Below, one piece after another: positions 6,931-14,224 of a DNA stretch of 27,763 nucleotides (position 1 is its first letter; every line of letters starts with the position of its first letter). Source of the DNA: an uncultured Cuneatibacter sp. (GTDB lineage Bacteria; Bacillota; Clostridia; Lachnospirales; Lachnospiraceae); assembly GCA_934234215.1 (NCBI GenBank), contig CAKQHB010000032.1:1-27763 (forward strand), in the 5' to 3' direction. A program made the translations under genes and the position numbers. The notes beneath the pieces were generated by a model that was given only the letters and a program-made list of their open reading frames with translations, made no database searches and was not told the origin of the DNA.

Positions 6931-7818
6931 ATGAACGTGAATTTTGAATATTATAAAATCTTTTATTATGTTGCAAAATATCAGAATTTTACGAAAGCAG
7001 CACAGGCATTAGAGAACAGCCAGCCGAACATTACACGGGCGATGAATTGTCTGGAACAGCAATTAAATTGTACATTGTTTGTGCGAACAAATCGTGGAGC
7101 ACAGTTGACTCCAGAGGGAGAAAAGCTTTTTACTTATGTATCTGTTGCAATGTCACAACTGTTGGCAGCGGAAGAAGAATTGGCTGACAGCACAGGACTG
7201 CTTCACGGAAGTGTTTCTATTGGAGCCAGTGAGACTGCATTGAATATTTATTTGCTGGATCGATTAAAAAACTTTCATATGGAATATCCGGGAATTCGAA
7301 TTAAAATTTATAATCACTCGACACCGGAAGCGATTCATGCAGTGAAAAGTGGCAAAATCGACTTCGCAGTGGTGACAACGCCGGTGGAGGCAGAAGCACC
7401 TTTGAAACAGGTTCTTCTGGAGCCGTTTCAGGAAATCTTGGTTGGAGGAAAAACATTTACGGCATTGGGCAGTCAGCGGTTATCCTTGGCGGAATTGGAA
7501 AAATACCCGCTGATCTGCCTTGGAAGAGAGACAATGACCTATCATTTTTATCAACAACTTTTTCTGAAATATGGACTGGAATTGATGCCGGATACCGAAG
7601 TGGCAACTACAGATCAGATTTTGCCATTAGTTAAAAGTGAGCTTGGGCTGGCGTTTCTTCCAGAGTCCATGGCAGAAGACGCAATCAGACGGCGAGAAAT
7701 TGTTCCAATTGATTTGCAGGAAACAATTCCAAAAAGAAACATCTGCATGGTATATGATTCCAGACATCCACTGAGTGCGGCAGCAAAAAAACTGAGGAAT
7801 AGTGTGGTGGGGGAATAG
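6931..7818 (+). CDS. LysR-family transcriptional regulator
   Basis: A 295-residue LysR-type regulator. The winged helix is at about 5-64 (FTKAAQALENSQPNITRAMNCLEQQL, then LFVRTNRGAQLTPEGE), and the rest is a periplasmic-binding-like effector domain (SIGASETALNIYLL, DFAVVTTP, VKSELGLAFLPESMA). Family members activate or repress target genes on binding a small molecule; the effector here cannot be read from sequence. It diverges from purA across 140 bp, so purA-pyrBI is a possible target, though LysR control of purA is not standard. A GGAGAG site precedes ATG 6931. The gene ends 80 bp before the convergent Fic gene. Confidence 0.9.
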   Translation: MNVNFEYYKIFYYVAKYQNFTKAAQALENSQPNITRAMNCLEQQLNCTLFVRTNRGAQLTPEGEKLFTYVSVAMSQLLAAEEELADSTGLLHGSVSIGASETALNIYLLDRLKNFHMEYPGIRIKIYNHSTPEAIHAVKSGKIDFAVVTTPVEAEAPLKQVLLEPFQEILVGGKTFTALGSQRLSLAELEKYPLICLGRETMTYHFYQQLFLKYGLELMPDTEVATTDQILPLVKSELGLAFLPESMAEDAIRRREIVPIDLQETIPKRNICMVYDSRHPLSAAAKKLRNSVVGE

Positions 7819-7864
7819 TGCTATTTACAACCAAAGAAACCGAGCTTGTAGAATACACATTCGT

Positions 7865-7910
7865 AAACAAAACGATGAAAGGGCAAATGCGAAATTTCTT
7901 AGTTTTGTTT
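7865..7910. terminator. Possible weak bidirectional hairpin between lysR and fic
   Basis: AAACAAAAC (7865-7873) and GTTTTGTTT (7902-7910) form a 9-bp inverted repeat with a 28-nt loop, overlapping the 3' end of the Fic gene. The stem is A/T-rich and the loop long, so termination would be inefficient. Confidence 0.25.
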
Positions 7911-9080
7911 AAAGCGGTACTTTCCTTTTCCATGTCCGGGGACAGATTCGATGATATCTGCCTGCAATAATTTTGAGAGAAATTTGGACGCACCAGAATT
8001 TTTTAAAGGTAGTAATTCCGTGATATCATTTCTGGAAAACAAATCATCACATCCAAAGCGGTCAAAAAGTTTTTGAATATAGTCAAGAGTCTTTGAAGAA
8101 AAAGCAGTTGACTTTTCTGCAAGAACAGTTTGAATGTCCACTTTTTTAGTTCCAATGTCCACTTTTGAGTCTTGAATGTCTACTTTTTTACCGTTAATGT
8201 CCACCTTTTTATCCTGAATATCCACTTTTGCATCGCGAATGTCCACTTTTTCAGGAGAGAAGAATCCACTGATGTGCAAGTTTCGATTGCGAAGCTCGTT
8301 GTGTTCATTTAAAAGCAAATTTCGAAGAAATACTTCGAGATATTCGGTTGTCTCGTGAATTCCTTTTTGCAAATTCGTATAATTCGCACGGACAAGAGCA
8401 TTTCGGAAATACCAAGCATTTTCTGCAAAAATATCATTTGTGGCAGAAAAACCGAGCATGTGCAGGTATTTAATAAAAAAGACAGCGGTTGTTCGGGTGT
8501 TTCCTTCTCCAAAGATATGAATTTGCCACAGACGTGAAATAAAAACTGCAAGGTGATGGATAATTTCATCCATAGACAGCCCCTTATAGCTGAAACTTTT
8601 TTCCTGGAAAAAATCATAATCGAGAGTAGCTCTTAATTCAGAGGCGCTTCCATAGATAACCGTTGCGCCATCAAGCCCCCATTCTTTTTTTGTAATATTA
8701 TAATCCCGGATTTTTCCGGCATGCTTGTAAATTCCCTGAAATAATTTGCGATGAATTGCAATGTATTCGTTAGGAGAAAAAGAAAAACCTGTTTCGGAAA
8801 GAAGTTCTGCGATACGGGAGGAAACTTTATCCGCTTCTTCGGTACGATCATCCGTTGATAAATGAGTCGGTCTTTCTTCATAATAATTATCAATAAGATG
8901 TTGGGCTTCTTTCAGAGTAATGGCACCTTCAATGTTCTGAATGGCAGTATCAATCAGATATTGGGAAGGTTTTAATCCGTCTACGGCCTGAAGTCCGATT
9001 GCCGTACTCCAGGCATAACTCTTGCTGACTTTATCCGGTTCAGACTCTTTTAGATATTCCTGAAAAGGATCGTTCTTCAC
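7899..9080 (-). CDS. Fic-domain protein with VbhA-like N-terminus and KVDI heptad repeats
   Basis: Fic enzymes usually transfer AMP from ATP onto a hydroxyl of a target protein. The catalytic motif HIFGEGNTR is at 188-196, matching HxFx(D/E)GNxR. The N-terminus (about 25-70) resembles the VbhA antitoxin domain: LQAVDGLKPS (30-39) sits where VbhA-type proteins have the inhibitory SxxxEG, followed by NIEGAITLKEA. The canonical S/T and E are therefore L30 and D34. Between the Fic domain and a C-terminal winged-helix-like region (about 330-393) lie six heptads starting K-V-D-I (277-318). The start is GTG 9080 with GAGG upstream; translation from further upstream would read through the intergenic region. 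The winged helix suggests DNA binding or autoregulation. Target unknown. Confidence 0.88.
   Translation of the reverse strand: MKNDPFQEYLKESEPDKVSKSYAWSTAIGLQAVDGLKPSQYLIDTAIQNIEGAITLKEAQHLIDNYYEERPTHLSTDDRTEEADKVSSRIAELLSETGFSFSPNEYIAIHRKLFQGIYKHAGKIRDYNITKKEWGLDGATVIYGSASELRATLDYDFFQEKSFSYKGLSMDEIIHHLAVFISRLWQIHIFGEGNTRTTAVFFIKYLHMLGFSATNDIFAENAWYFRNALVRANYTNLQKGIHETTEYLEVFLRNLLLNEHNELRNRNLHISGFFSPEKVDIRDAKVDIQDKKVDINGKKVDIQDSKVDIGTKKVDIQTVLAEKSTAFSSKTLDYIQKLFDRFGCDDLFSRNDITELLPLKNSGASKFLSKLLQADIIESVPGHGKGKYRFKQN
8127..8252 (-). repeat. Six in-frame 21-bp repeats encoding KVDI heptads
   Basis: Within the Fic gene, six consecutive 21-bp units encode x-K-V-D-I-x-x. The first four codons are well conserved in DNA (TCCACTTTT-like on the plus strand) and the two variable positions are mostly polar or charged (RD, QD, NG, QD, GT, QT). 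The exact 7-residue period without insertions indicates tandem duplication with copy-number variability likely. Confidence 0.9.
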
Positions 9081-9123
9081 ACTAGCTACCTCATTTCTTG
9101 ATGATATAAGAAAATTAGAAATA

Positions 9124-9891
9124 TTATTGTAACCCGATGACAAAGACCACCAGTGCCACAACGGTCATAGCAGTCCAGCCGAAGTATCTTCCTGCGATTT
9201 CCAGCTCAGACGGTTCTGCGCAGTCTGCATTGCGAATCCGAAATGCCATGTGCAAATGGAACAGTTCGTCCGCAAACAGGATCGAAAGTACATTGAGGAC
9301 ACAGAGAAACAGACCGCCAAACCATGCGAGCCAAGTGCCTTTGTGTGTCAGCTGCGGGTCACTCATCAGTCTTAAAATCGTAGTTGCAGATGGTTCCACT
9401 GGATCAAGGATGTTTCCATTTTCATCCCGCTCCACGCCGTTGCTGTCCGTGAAGGAGAGCCCCAGCAGATTATCGAAGACACCATTTTCATCGTAGAGCC
9501 AGTAATTATTTTCCTGTTTTAACACACCGCCGCGAAACAGAACAGTGTCACCGTCCAGAAGTTCCACGCCAGTCATTTCGCTGGCAAATTCATTATCCTT
9601 TGGAATCGCGGTCGGATCCTCTTTAGCAGTGTAGGGACCATAAGTTTTGTCACCATACTGAAAGGTAACGGTCTTATCTGCAGACACGGTGAACTGCGCT
9701 GCCTGTCCCTGAATCTTGCCGGAATAGGCGGTGCTGTCATTTTTCTGACTGGGGACAAGAATGGCATCTTTATATTCGAATCCAACGCGCGAGGTGGTTC
9801 GAACGTAAATCACTGCAAACAGAATTGTCATCGCAGTCAGGAAGAATAAGATGATTTTGGAATAGAGAGACAAATTTTTGATTCTTTCCAT
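9124..9891 (-). CDS. Unrecognised membrane protein with extracytoplasmic domain
   Basis: I do not recognise a family. The 255-residue protein has one N-terminal membrane segment (about 11-30, IILFFLTAMTILFAVIYV), a polar middle of roughly 150 residues rich in D, N, T and G that should lie outside the cell, and two C-terminal membrane segments (WLAWFGGLFLCVLNVLSILF and the final ~20 residues). The middle has short beta-type stretches (KDAILVPSQ, TVTFQYGDKTYGPY, DTVLFRGGVL). The start ATG 9891 is preceded by AAGGAG 9 nt away; an in-frame ATG ten codons earlier lacks a site. It ends 43 bp before the Fic gene on the same strand, so cotranscription is possible. Confidence 0.7.
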   Translation of the reverse strand: MERIKNLSLYSKIILFFLTAMTILFAVIYVRTTSRVGFEYKDAILVPSQKNDSTAYSGKIQGQAAQFTVSADKTVTFQYGDKTYGPYTAKEDPTAIPKDNEFASEMTGVELLDGDTVLFRGGVLKQENNYWLYDENGVFDNLLGLSFTDSNGVERDENGNILDPVEPSATTILRLMSDPQLTHKGTWLAWFGGLFLCVLNVLSILFADELFHLHMAFRIRNADCAEPSELEIAGRYFGWTAMTVVALVVFVIGLQ

Positions 9892-10165
9892 CGCGGTAGG
9901 CTCCTTACCATTTTGAAACAAACTCCAGCGTCTTTACAAGAGAATCCATGCGGGCGTTCCGACCGTTCTCTTTATTTTTGCCGCGGTCGCTTTTGGCTTG
10001 ATATGGTAAGTGTAGCACAGATTTCGAATATTTTCATTAGCTATAACAAATAAAATGCACTGGTTATTTAGATTGCGAAAGTACGGTTCCCCGCCTATAC
10101 AGAGTACCTCATAAAATGAAAAAAACAAGATGGCATAAAGTTCAACGATATCTTAGTTACAAGCA

Positions 10166-10445
10166 TTAGTTATTCCATTTATATTCTGATTGCAAACCAT
10201 CTGGAATATCTGTTACATGTATCTCTCGATGTAACATTGCACTATCTATAACATAGTAGTTGATAATTCATTCGTCAGAGGAATAACCTTTATATTCGCA
10301 TACGATGTCATCCTTATCGCCATCGACTATGCCAATTTGCTGACGCACTCACTCTTTGAAATCATATTTGCCAAATCCCGTTTGGAGCAGGAACACAACG
10401 AAAAAACTGCAATTATTACAAGTAATAGGGAGAGTATTTTTTTCA
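10166..10445 (-). pseudogene. Broken small lipoprotein gene
   Basis: Read on the minus strand from ATG 10445, the frame gives a lipoprotein signal peptide, MKKILSLLLVIIAVFSLCSC, then SKRDLANMISKSECVSKLA and a stop. A one-base shift there continues as QIGIVDGDKDDIVCEYKGY-SSDE, meets a TGA, then runs on in the same frame as IINYYVIDSAMLHREIHV, TDIPDGLQSEYKWNN and a TAA at 10166. One frameshift and one nonsense codon (plausibly TGG to TGA) therefore explain an otherwise coherent ~93-residue secreted lipoprotein. AAAGGAAA lies upstream as ribosome site, and an extended -10 TGCTATACT (TATACT at 10505-10510, minus strand) may be its old promoter. Function unknown. The region to its 3' side (9892-10165) holds nothing I can identify. 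Confidence 0.75.
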
Positions 10446-10562
10446 TATTCATTTTCCTTTCCCAAATTTATGCACAATAAAAATATACTATAGATTTAGA
10501 AAAAAGTATAGCACAACTAAGTAGAAGGCGCCATTAGCTCTGCGTCGACATCGCCCCTTTTC

Positions 10563-10830
10563 TCAGTTGATTTGCTCACAATAAAACTGCTGTAAAATGA
10601 TGAAAGACCGTAGAATCGACATCACACACTTTCCCTCGAAAACCAGCGGCAGGATATGAGATGGATAACCGGACTTTTCCGGCTGCATTGCGCAGTTTCC
10701 GTTATTTTGACTGGTCAGCCGCGCTGTGAGCGAACCGTTCAAGCCGAAGGCGCGTTTTCGCGAGCAGCGGAAAAAGGCTGACCAAAGCAAAATAGGAAAC
10801 AAACACGCAGCCGGGAAAGTTCGGTTATCC
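10563..10830. repeat. Long imperfect palindrome within a repeat-like block
   Basis: The two ends 10663-10686 and 10807-10830 are 24-bp inverted repeats with 22 matches. Pairing continues inward: GTTTCC (10695-10700) with GGAAAC (10795-10800), TGGTCAGCC (10712-10720) with GGCTGACCA (10776-10784), CGCTG with CAGCG, and CGCG-TTTT-CGCG (10751-10762). The result is a ~168-nt rod-like hairpin with internal bubbles. No U-tract follows on either strand, so it is not a terminator. A 79-codon minus-strand frame (10563-10802) reads through it, but the protein is translation of the palindrome and has no ribosome site. The flanking 100 bp (10563-10662) probably belongs to the same element. I see nothing identifiable in 10446-10562 apart from the old lipoprotein promoter. 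Confidence 0.6.
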
Positions 10831-10859
10831 GCTTATATTAGGTAGCTAGTTTTGTACCC

Positions 10860-11750
10860 TCACAGCGTCGGCAGATACGGCGCAATATCAAACTCCTTCA
10901 CAAAGCTAATGAATTTCGTCAGCTGATCCGGCACGAAGATTCCCTTTTTCCAGATGATTCCGAATTTGTTCGTGATCTCTGGTGCAATGGGGATCGCGAC
11001 AAAGTCGCGGGGATTTACCGCGATGGAGGAGTACAGGAAGGCACCGCAGTCTCCGCCGCGAACGTAGTTCAGAGTTGTGGTGAGCTGGCTGCAGTACATG
11101 CGCACCTGAGGTGTGATCCCGGCGGAGCGCAGACGGGCAACGACGGTCTGGGTCTGTACGGAGTCGGTGTTGAACAGGATGAGGGCTTCGTCTTTCAACA
11201 TTTCCATTGTGATTTCTTTTTCCCCGGCGTAGCGATGGGTGCGGGAGACGCAGTAGACGTAGCAGTCTTCCATCATAACATGGCTATTGTATTTATCCAG
11301 ATTATAGAAGTCGAGGTTTGCGACGGCGATGTCCAGCTGTTCTGCGTCCACAAGGGTGCGAGCGCGGATGGAGCCGTATTCTAATAGCTGGATCGGAATG
11401 TGATAGCGTTCCTCGAACTGATCGGTCATGCGGGGAAAGAATACAGTGCTGATCATCGGTGGAATACCGATGCGCAGCGGATGGATGTTTTCTTTCGTAT
11501 TTGAAAAGTCCGCGTACAGTTCGTGGGTCTGTTTCAGAATGTGCTCCGCCCGCTGGTAAAAAGCTTCTCCGTCTTTGGTGAGGGTGATGCGGTTTCGACC
11601 GTGAGTGAAAAGGCGCAGGTGAAATTCCTTTTCCAGCTCGCGAATAGATGTGGAGATCGTGGGCTGGGAGACAAAGAGCGCATCGGCAGCTCGCGTGATG
11701 CTGTGGTAGCGGCAGACCGCACAAAAGTATTCTAATTGAGTCAGAGTCAT
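10860..11750 (-). CDS. LysR-family regulator of the adjacent tartrate-type operon
   Basis: A 296-residue LysR-type regulator with a classic winged helix (MTLTQLEYFCAVCRYHSI, TRAADALFVSQPTISTSIRE) and an effector domain (RIGIPPMISTVFFP, LDIAVANLDF, GAFLYSSIAV). It is transcribed away from the transporter-ttdA-ttdB operon, the layout of E. coli ttdR and ttdABT, so its likely job is substrate-dependent control of that operon; the inducer would be tartrate or a related dicarboxylate. ATG 11750 is chosen because AGGAGG precedes it at the right distance. It has its own near-consensus promoter (11854-11882) overlapping a perfect dyad, which suggests autoregulation. Confidence 0.9.
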   Translation of the reverse strand: MTLTQLEYFCAVCRYHSITRAADALFVSQPTISTSIRELEKEFHLRLFTHGRNRITLTKDGEAFYQRAEHILKQTHELYADFSNTKENIHPLRIGIPPMISTVFFPRMTDQFEERYHIPIQLLEYGSIRARTLVDAEQLDIAVANLDFYNLDKYNSHVMMEDCYVYCVSRTHRYAGEKEITMEMLKDEALILFNTDSVQTQTVVARLRSAGITPQVRMYCSQLTTTLNYVRGGDCGAFLYSSIAVNPRDFVAIPIAPEITNKFGIIWKKGIFVPDQLTKFISFVKEFDIAPYLPTL

Positions 11751-11853
11751 AAGATACCTCCTGAGTGTGAAAGTGTTCACAAATGCAATTTGGCATAGAA
11801 GGGATGCAAACGATGCTTTCATAACGAACACAGCCGTTTCATCAACTGATTTT

Positions 11854-11882
11854 AGTATAGGGAAAAACTATACTGATGTCAA
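11854..11882 (-). promoter_or_regulatory. lysR promoter overlapping a 7-bp dyad
   Basis: On the minus strand TTGACA (11877-11882) and TATACT (11854-11859) are 17 bp apart, a consensus-class promoter. A perfect inverted repeat AGTATAG (11854-11860) with CTATACT (11868-11874), 7-bp centre, covers the -10 and spacer. This is a good LysR-type autoregulatory site. For the transporter operon on the plus strand, a TATACT at 11900-11905 is the best -10 candidate but has no convincing -35, consistent with dependence on an activator. Confidence 0.65.
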
Positions 11883-11973
11883 TTATAAGAAATGTACATT
11901 ATACTAATTGCATGCTAAGATAAAGCCATCAAAAGAGAACTGACAACGGCCGGTCAGAAAAAAGGGAGGATGT

Positions 11974-13245
11974 ATGAGTCCAGCAACAATAACACTAATT
12001 TTCCTGGTATTTGCCGTGCTCATGTTTGTGACCGAAAAGATTCCGCTTGGTTTGACATCTATGATTGTCTGTATCGGTCTGGTAATTACCGGAGTTCTGA
12101 GTGTGAGTGACGCATTCAGTGGATTTATCAACAGTAACGTAATCCTGTTCGTGGCGATGTTCATCGTAGGCGGTGCATTGTTTGAGACAGGTATGGCAAA
12201 TGAGATCGGAAGTCTCGTCACAAGGTTTGCTAAGACGGAACGGGGACTGATCATCGCAATCATGGTGATCGTCGGAGTGATGAGCGGATTCCTTTCCAAC
12301 ACCGGTACAGCAGCAGTCCTGATCCCGGTTGTTATCGGAATCGCAGCAAAATCCGGATTTAAGAGATCCAGATTGCTGATGCCCTTGGTATTCGCCGCAG
12401 CGATGGGAGGAAACTTATCTCTGATCGGAGCACCGGGCAACATGATCGCCCAGTCCGCATTGGAACCTCTGGGACTGTCCTTCGGATTTTTCGAGTATGC
12501 TATTGTGGGAGCTCCGATTTTGATCGTTGGAATCCTGTTTTACGCAACCATCGGCTTCAAGCTGTTGCCGAATCACGATACCGTAGACACTGATGATTCT
12601 ATTTTCGATGAGACACAGGATTTCAGCAAAGTTCCGAAATGGAAAAAGATTTTATCTCTGGTTATCCTGATCGGCACCCTGATCGGTATGATCTTTGAGG
12701 AAGAGATTGGCGTAAAGCTGTGTATTACCGGATGTATCGGTGCAATTCTGCTGATCCTGACCGGAGTTATCTCCGAAAAGAACGCACTGAAGTCCATTGA
12801 CTTGAAGACAATCTTCCTGTTCGGCGGTACGCTTTCTCTGGCAAAAGCTCTGGAGTCCACCGGAGCCGGTGAGATGATCGCGGATGCGGTGATTGGTGCA
12901 TTGGGAAGCAATCCTTCTCCGATCTTATTTACACTGGTTGTATTCCTGCTGTGCTGCATTATGACAAACTTCATGTCCAACACGGCGACAACCGCGCTGA
13001 TGGCTCCAATCTGTGTTTCCATTGCACAGGGCATGGGAGCAGATCCGAGAGCAGTTCTGATGGCATGCGTTATCGGCGGTTCCTGCGCATACGCAACCCC
13101 GATCGGAATGCCTGCAAACACAATGGTAGTCGGTGCCGGTAATTACAGATTTATTGATTATGTGAAAGCCGGAATGCCGCTGATCGTGATTGCAACGGTG
13201 GTTAGCATGATTATTTTACCGATTGCATTTCCGTTCTACCCGTAA
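11974..13245 (+). CDS. SLC13/DASS-type dicarboxylate transporter
   Basis: A 423-residue membrane transporter of the divalent anion:sodium symporter / ion transporter superfamily. Two inverted-repeat halves are visible: the first carries SNTGTAAVLIPV and GAPGNMIA, the second SNTATTALMAPI and GMPANTMV, the paired S-N-T helix-hairpin signatures that bind carboxylate and sodium. About eleven hydrophobic segments alternate with a charged central cytoplasmic loop (LPNHDTVDTDDSIFDETQDF, then KVPKWKK). GGGAGG precedes ATG 11974. Position directly before ttdA-ttdB indicates import of the dehydratase substrate, probably L-tartrate, malate or a similar C4-dicarboxylate. In E. coli the ttd operon also carries a DASS-type antiporter (TtdT), though that protein is longer. 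Confidence 0.85.
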   Translation: MSPATITLIFLVFAVLMFVTEKIPLGLTSMIVCIGLVITGVLSVSDAFSGFINSNVILFVAMFIVGGALFETGMANEIGSLVTRFAKTERGLIIAIMVIVGVMSGFLSNTGTAAVLIPVVIGIAAKSGFKRSRLLMPLVFAAAMGGNLSLIGAPGNMIAQSALEPLGLSFGFFEYAIVGAPILIVGILFYATIGFKLLPNHDTVDTDDSIFDETQDFSKVPKWKKILSLVILIGTLIGMIFEEEIGVKLCITGCIGAILLILTGVISEKNALKSIDLKTIFLFGGTLSLAKALESTGAGEMIADAVIGALGSNPSPILFTLVVFLLCCIMTNFMSNTATTALMAPICVSIAQGMGADPRAVLMACVIGGSCAYATPIGMPANTMVVGAGNYRFIDYVKAGMPLIVIATVVSMIILPIAFPFYP

Positions 13246-13292
13246 GAAAGTTCAACTACATTCAATAAAATATTATTTTGGAGGAAAACAAA

Positions 13293-14204
13293 ATGGCTAA
13301 CGAAGCACAGGTAAAGAAACTGACTGACATTATGGCACAGTTCGTAGGATTTACGGCAAAGAAACTGCCGGATGATGTAATCGCAAAGCTGGAAGAGCTG
13401 AGAGACAAGGAAGACAGCCCGATGGCAAAGGTTATCTACGACACTATGTTCCGCAATCAGGAGCTGGCAATGAAGTTGGATCGCCCATCCTGTCAGGATA
13501 CTGGCGTTCTGCAGTTCTGGGTAAAGTGCGGCACCAAGTTTCCACTGATCGACAATCTGGAAGTTCTGCTGAAAGAGGCAGTCGTACAGGCAACCTTCGC
13601 AACTCCTCTGCGTCACAACTCTGTTGAGACATTCGATGAGTACAACACTGGCAAGAATGTTGGTAAGGGAACCCCAACCGTATGGTGGGATATCGTCCCC
13701 AACTCTGATCAGTGTGAAATCTACACCTATATGGCAGGCGGAGGATGTACGCTTCCCGGCAACGCAACCGTTCTGATGCCCGGCGAAGGCTACGAAGGTG
13801 TTACAAAGTTCGTTCTGGATCGCATGACAAGCTATGGTCTGAATGCATGCCCGCCTCTGTTAGTTGGTGTTGGTGTTGGTACTTCCGTTGAGACCGCAGC
13901 GCTGAACTCCAAGAAGGCTCTGATGCGTCCGTTAGGTTCTCACAATGACAACGCAAACGCAGCAAAGATGGAAAAGCTTCTGGAAGATGGCATCAATGCA
14001 ATCGGCCTTGGACCGCAGGGTATGGGCGGCAACTACTCCGTTATGGGTGTAAACATTGAGAACACTGCCCGTCATCCTTCTGCAATCGGTGTTGCAGTAA
14101 ATGTCGGCTGCTGGAGCCACAGAAGAGGACACATTGTGTTCGATAAGGATCTGAACTTCACCGTAGATACTCACACTGGATTCGAGTACAAAGAGGAAAA
14201 CTAA
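13293..14204 (+). CDS. ttdA: L(+)-tartrate dehydratase, alpha subunit (class I fumarase-type)
   Basis: TtdA/TtdB is an oxygen-sensitive [4Fe-4S] hydro-lyase that dehydrates L(+)-tartrate to oxaloacetate. The alpha subunit carries the cluster; candidate cysteines lie in RPSCQDTG, GGGCTLPG and VGCWSHRRG. The 303-residue length equals E. coli TtdA, and long segments match it as I remember it (LPDDV, LRHNSVE, MAGGGCTLPG, GPQGMGGNYSVMGV). Two-subunit class I fumarases are close relatives, so fumarase activity cannot be excluded; the longer length, LysR regulator and adjacent transporter favour tartrate. GGAGG lies before ATG 13293; an upstream in-frame TTG at 13278 is not credible. Confidence 0.85.
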   Translation: MANEAQVKKLTDIMAQFVGFTAKKLPDDVIAKLEELRDKEDSPMAKVIYDTMFRNQELAMKLDRPSCQDTGVLQFWVKCGTKFPLIDNLEVLLKEAVVQATFATPLRHNSVETFDEYNTGKNVGKGTPTVWWDIVPNSDQCEIYTYMAGGGCTLPGNATVLMPGEGYEGVTKFVLDRMTSYGLNACPPLLVGVGVGTSVETAALNSKKALMRPLGSHNDNANAAKMEKLLEDGINAIGLGPQGMGGNYSVMGVNIENTARHPSAIGVAVNVGCWSHRRGHIVFDKDLNFTVDTHTGFEYKEEN

Positions 14205-14224
14205 ACAGGAAGGGGAATAGAAAA

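Noticed and set aside
8127..8252. Regular 21-bp repeats as a CRISPR-like array
   Set aside because: The repeats are contiguous, in frame, and encode KVDI heptads inside an intact Fic gene; there are no spacers and no cas genes.
9934..10128. 64-codon minus-strand frame as a gene
   Set aside because: No ribosome site, no recognisable features, and it lies in the leader of the membrane-protein gene.
10563..10802. 79-codon minus-strand frame as a gene
   Set aside because: No ribosome site, and much of it is translation of the long palindrome; better explained as a repeat-like element.
10663..10830. 6S RNA or a terminator of the LysR gene
   Set aside because: The rod-like fold is reminiscent of 6S RNA, but I see no clear promoter or conserved bubble sequence, and no U-tract to act as terminator.
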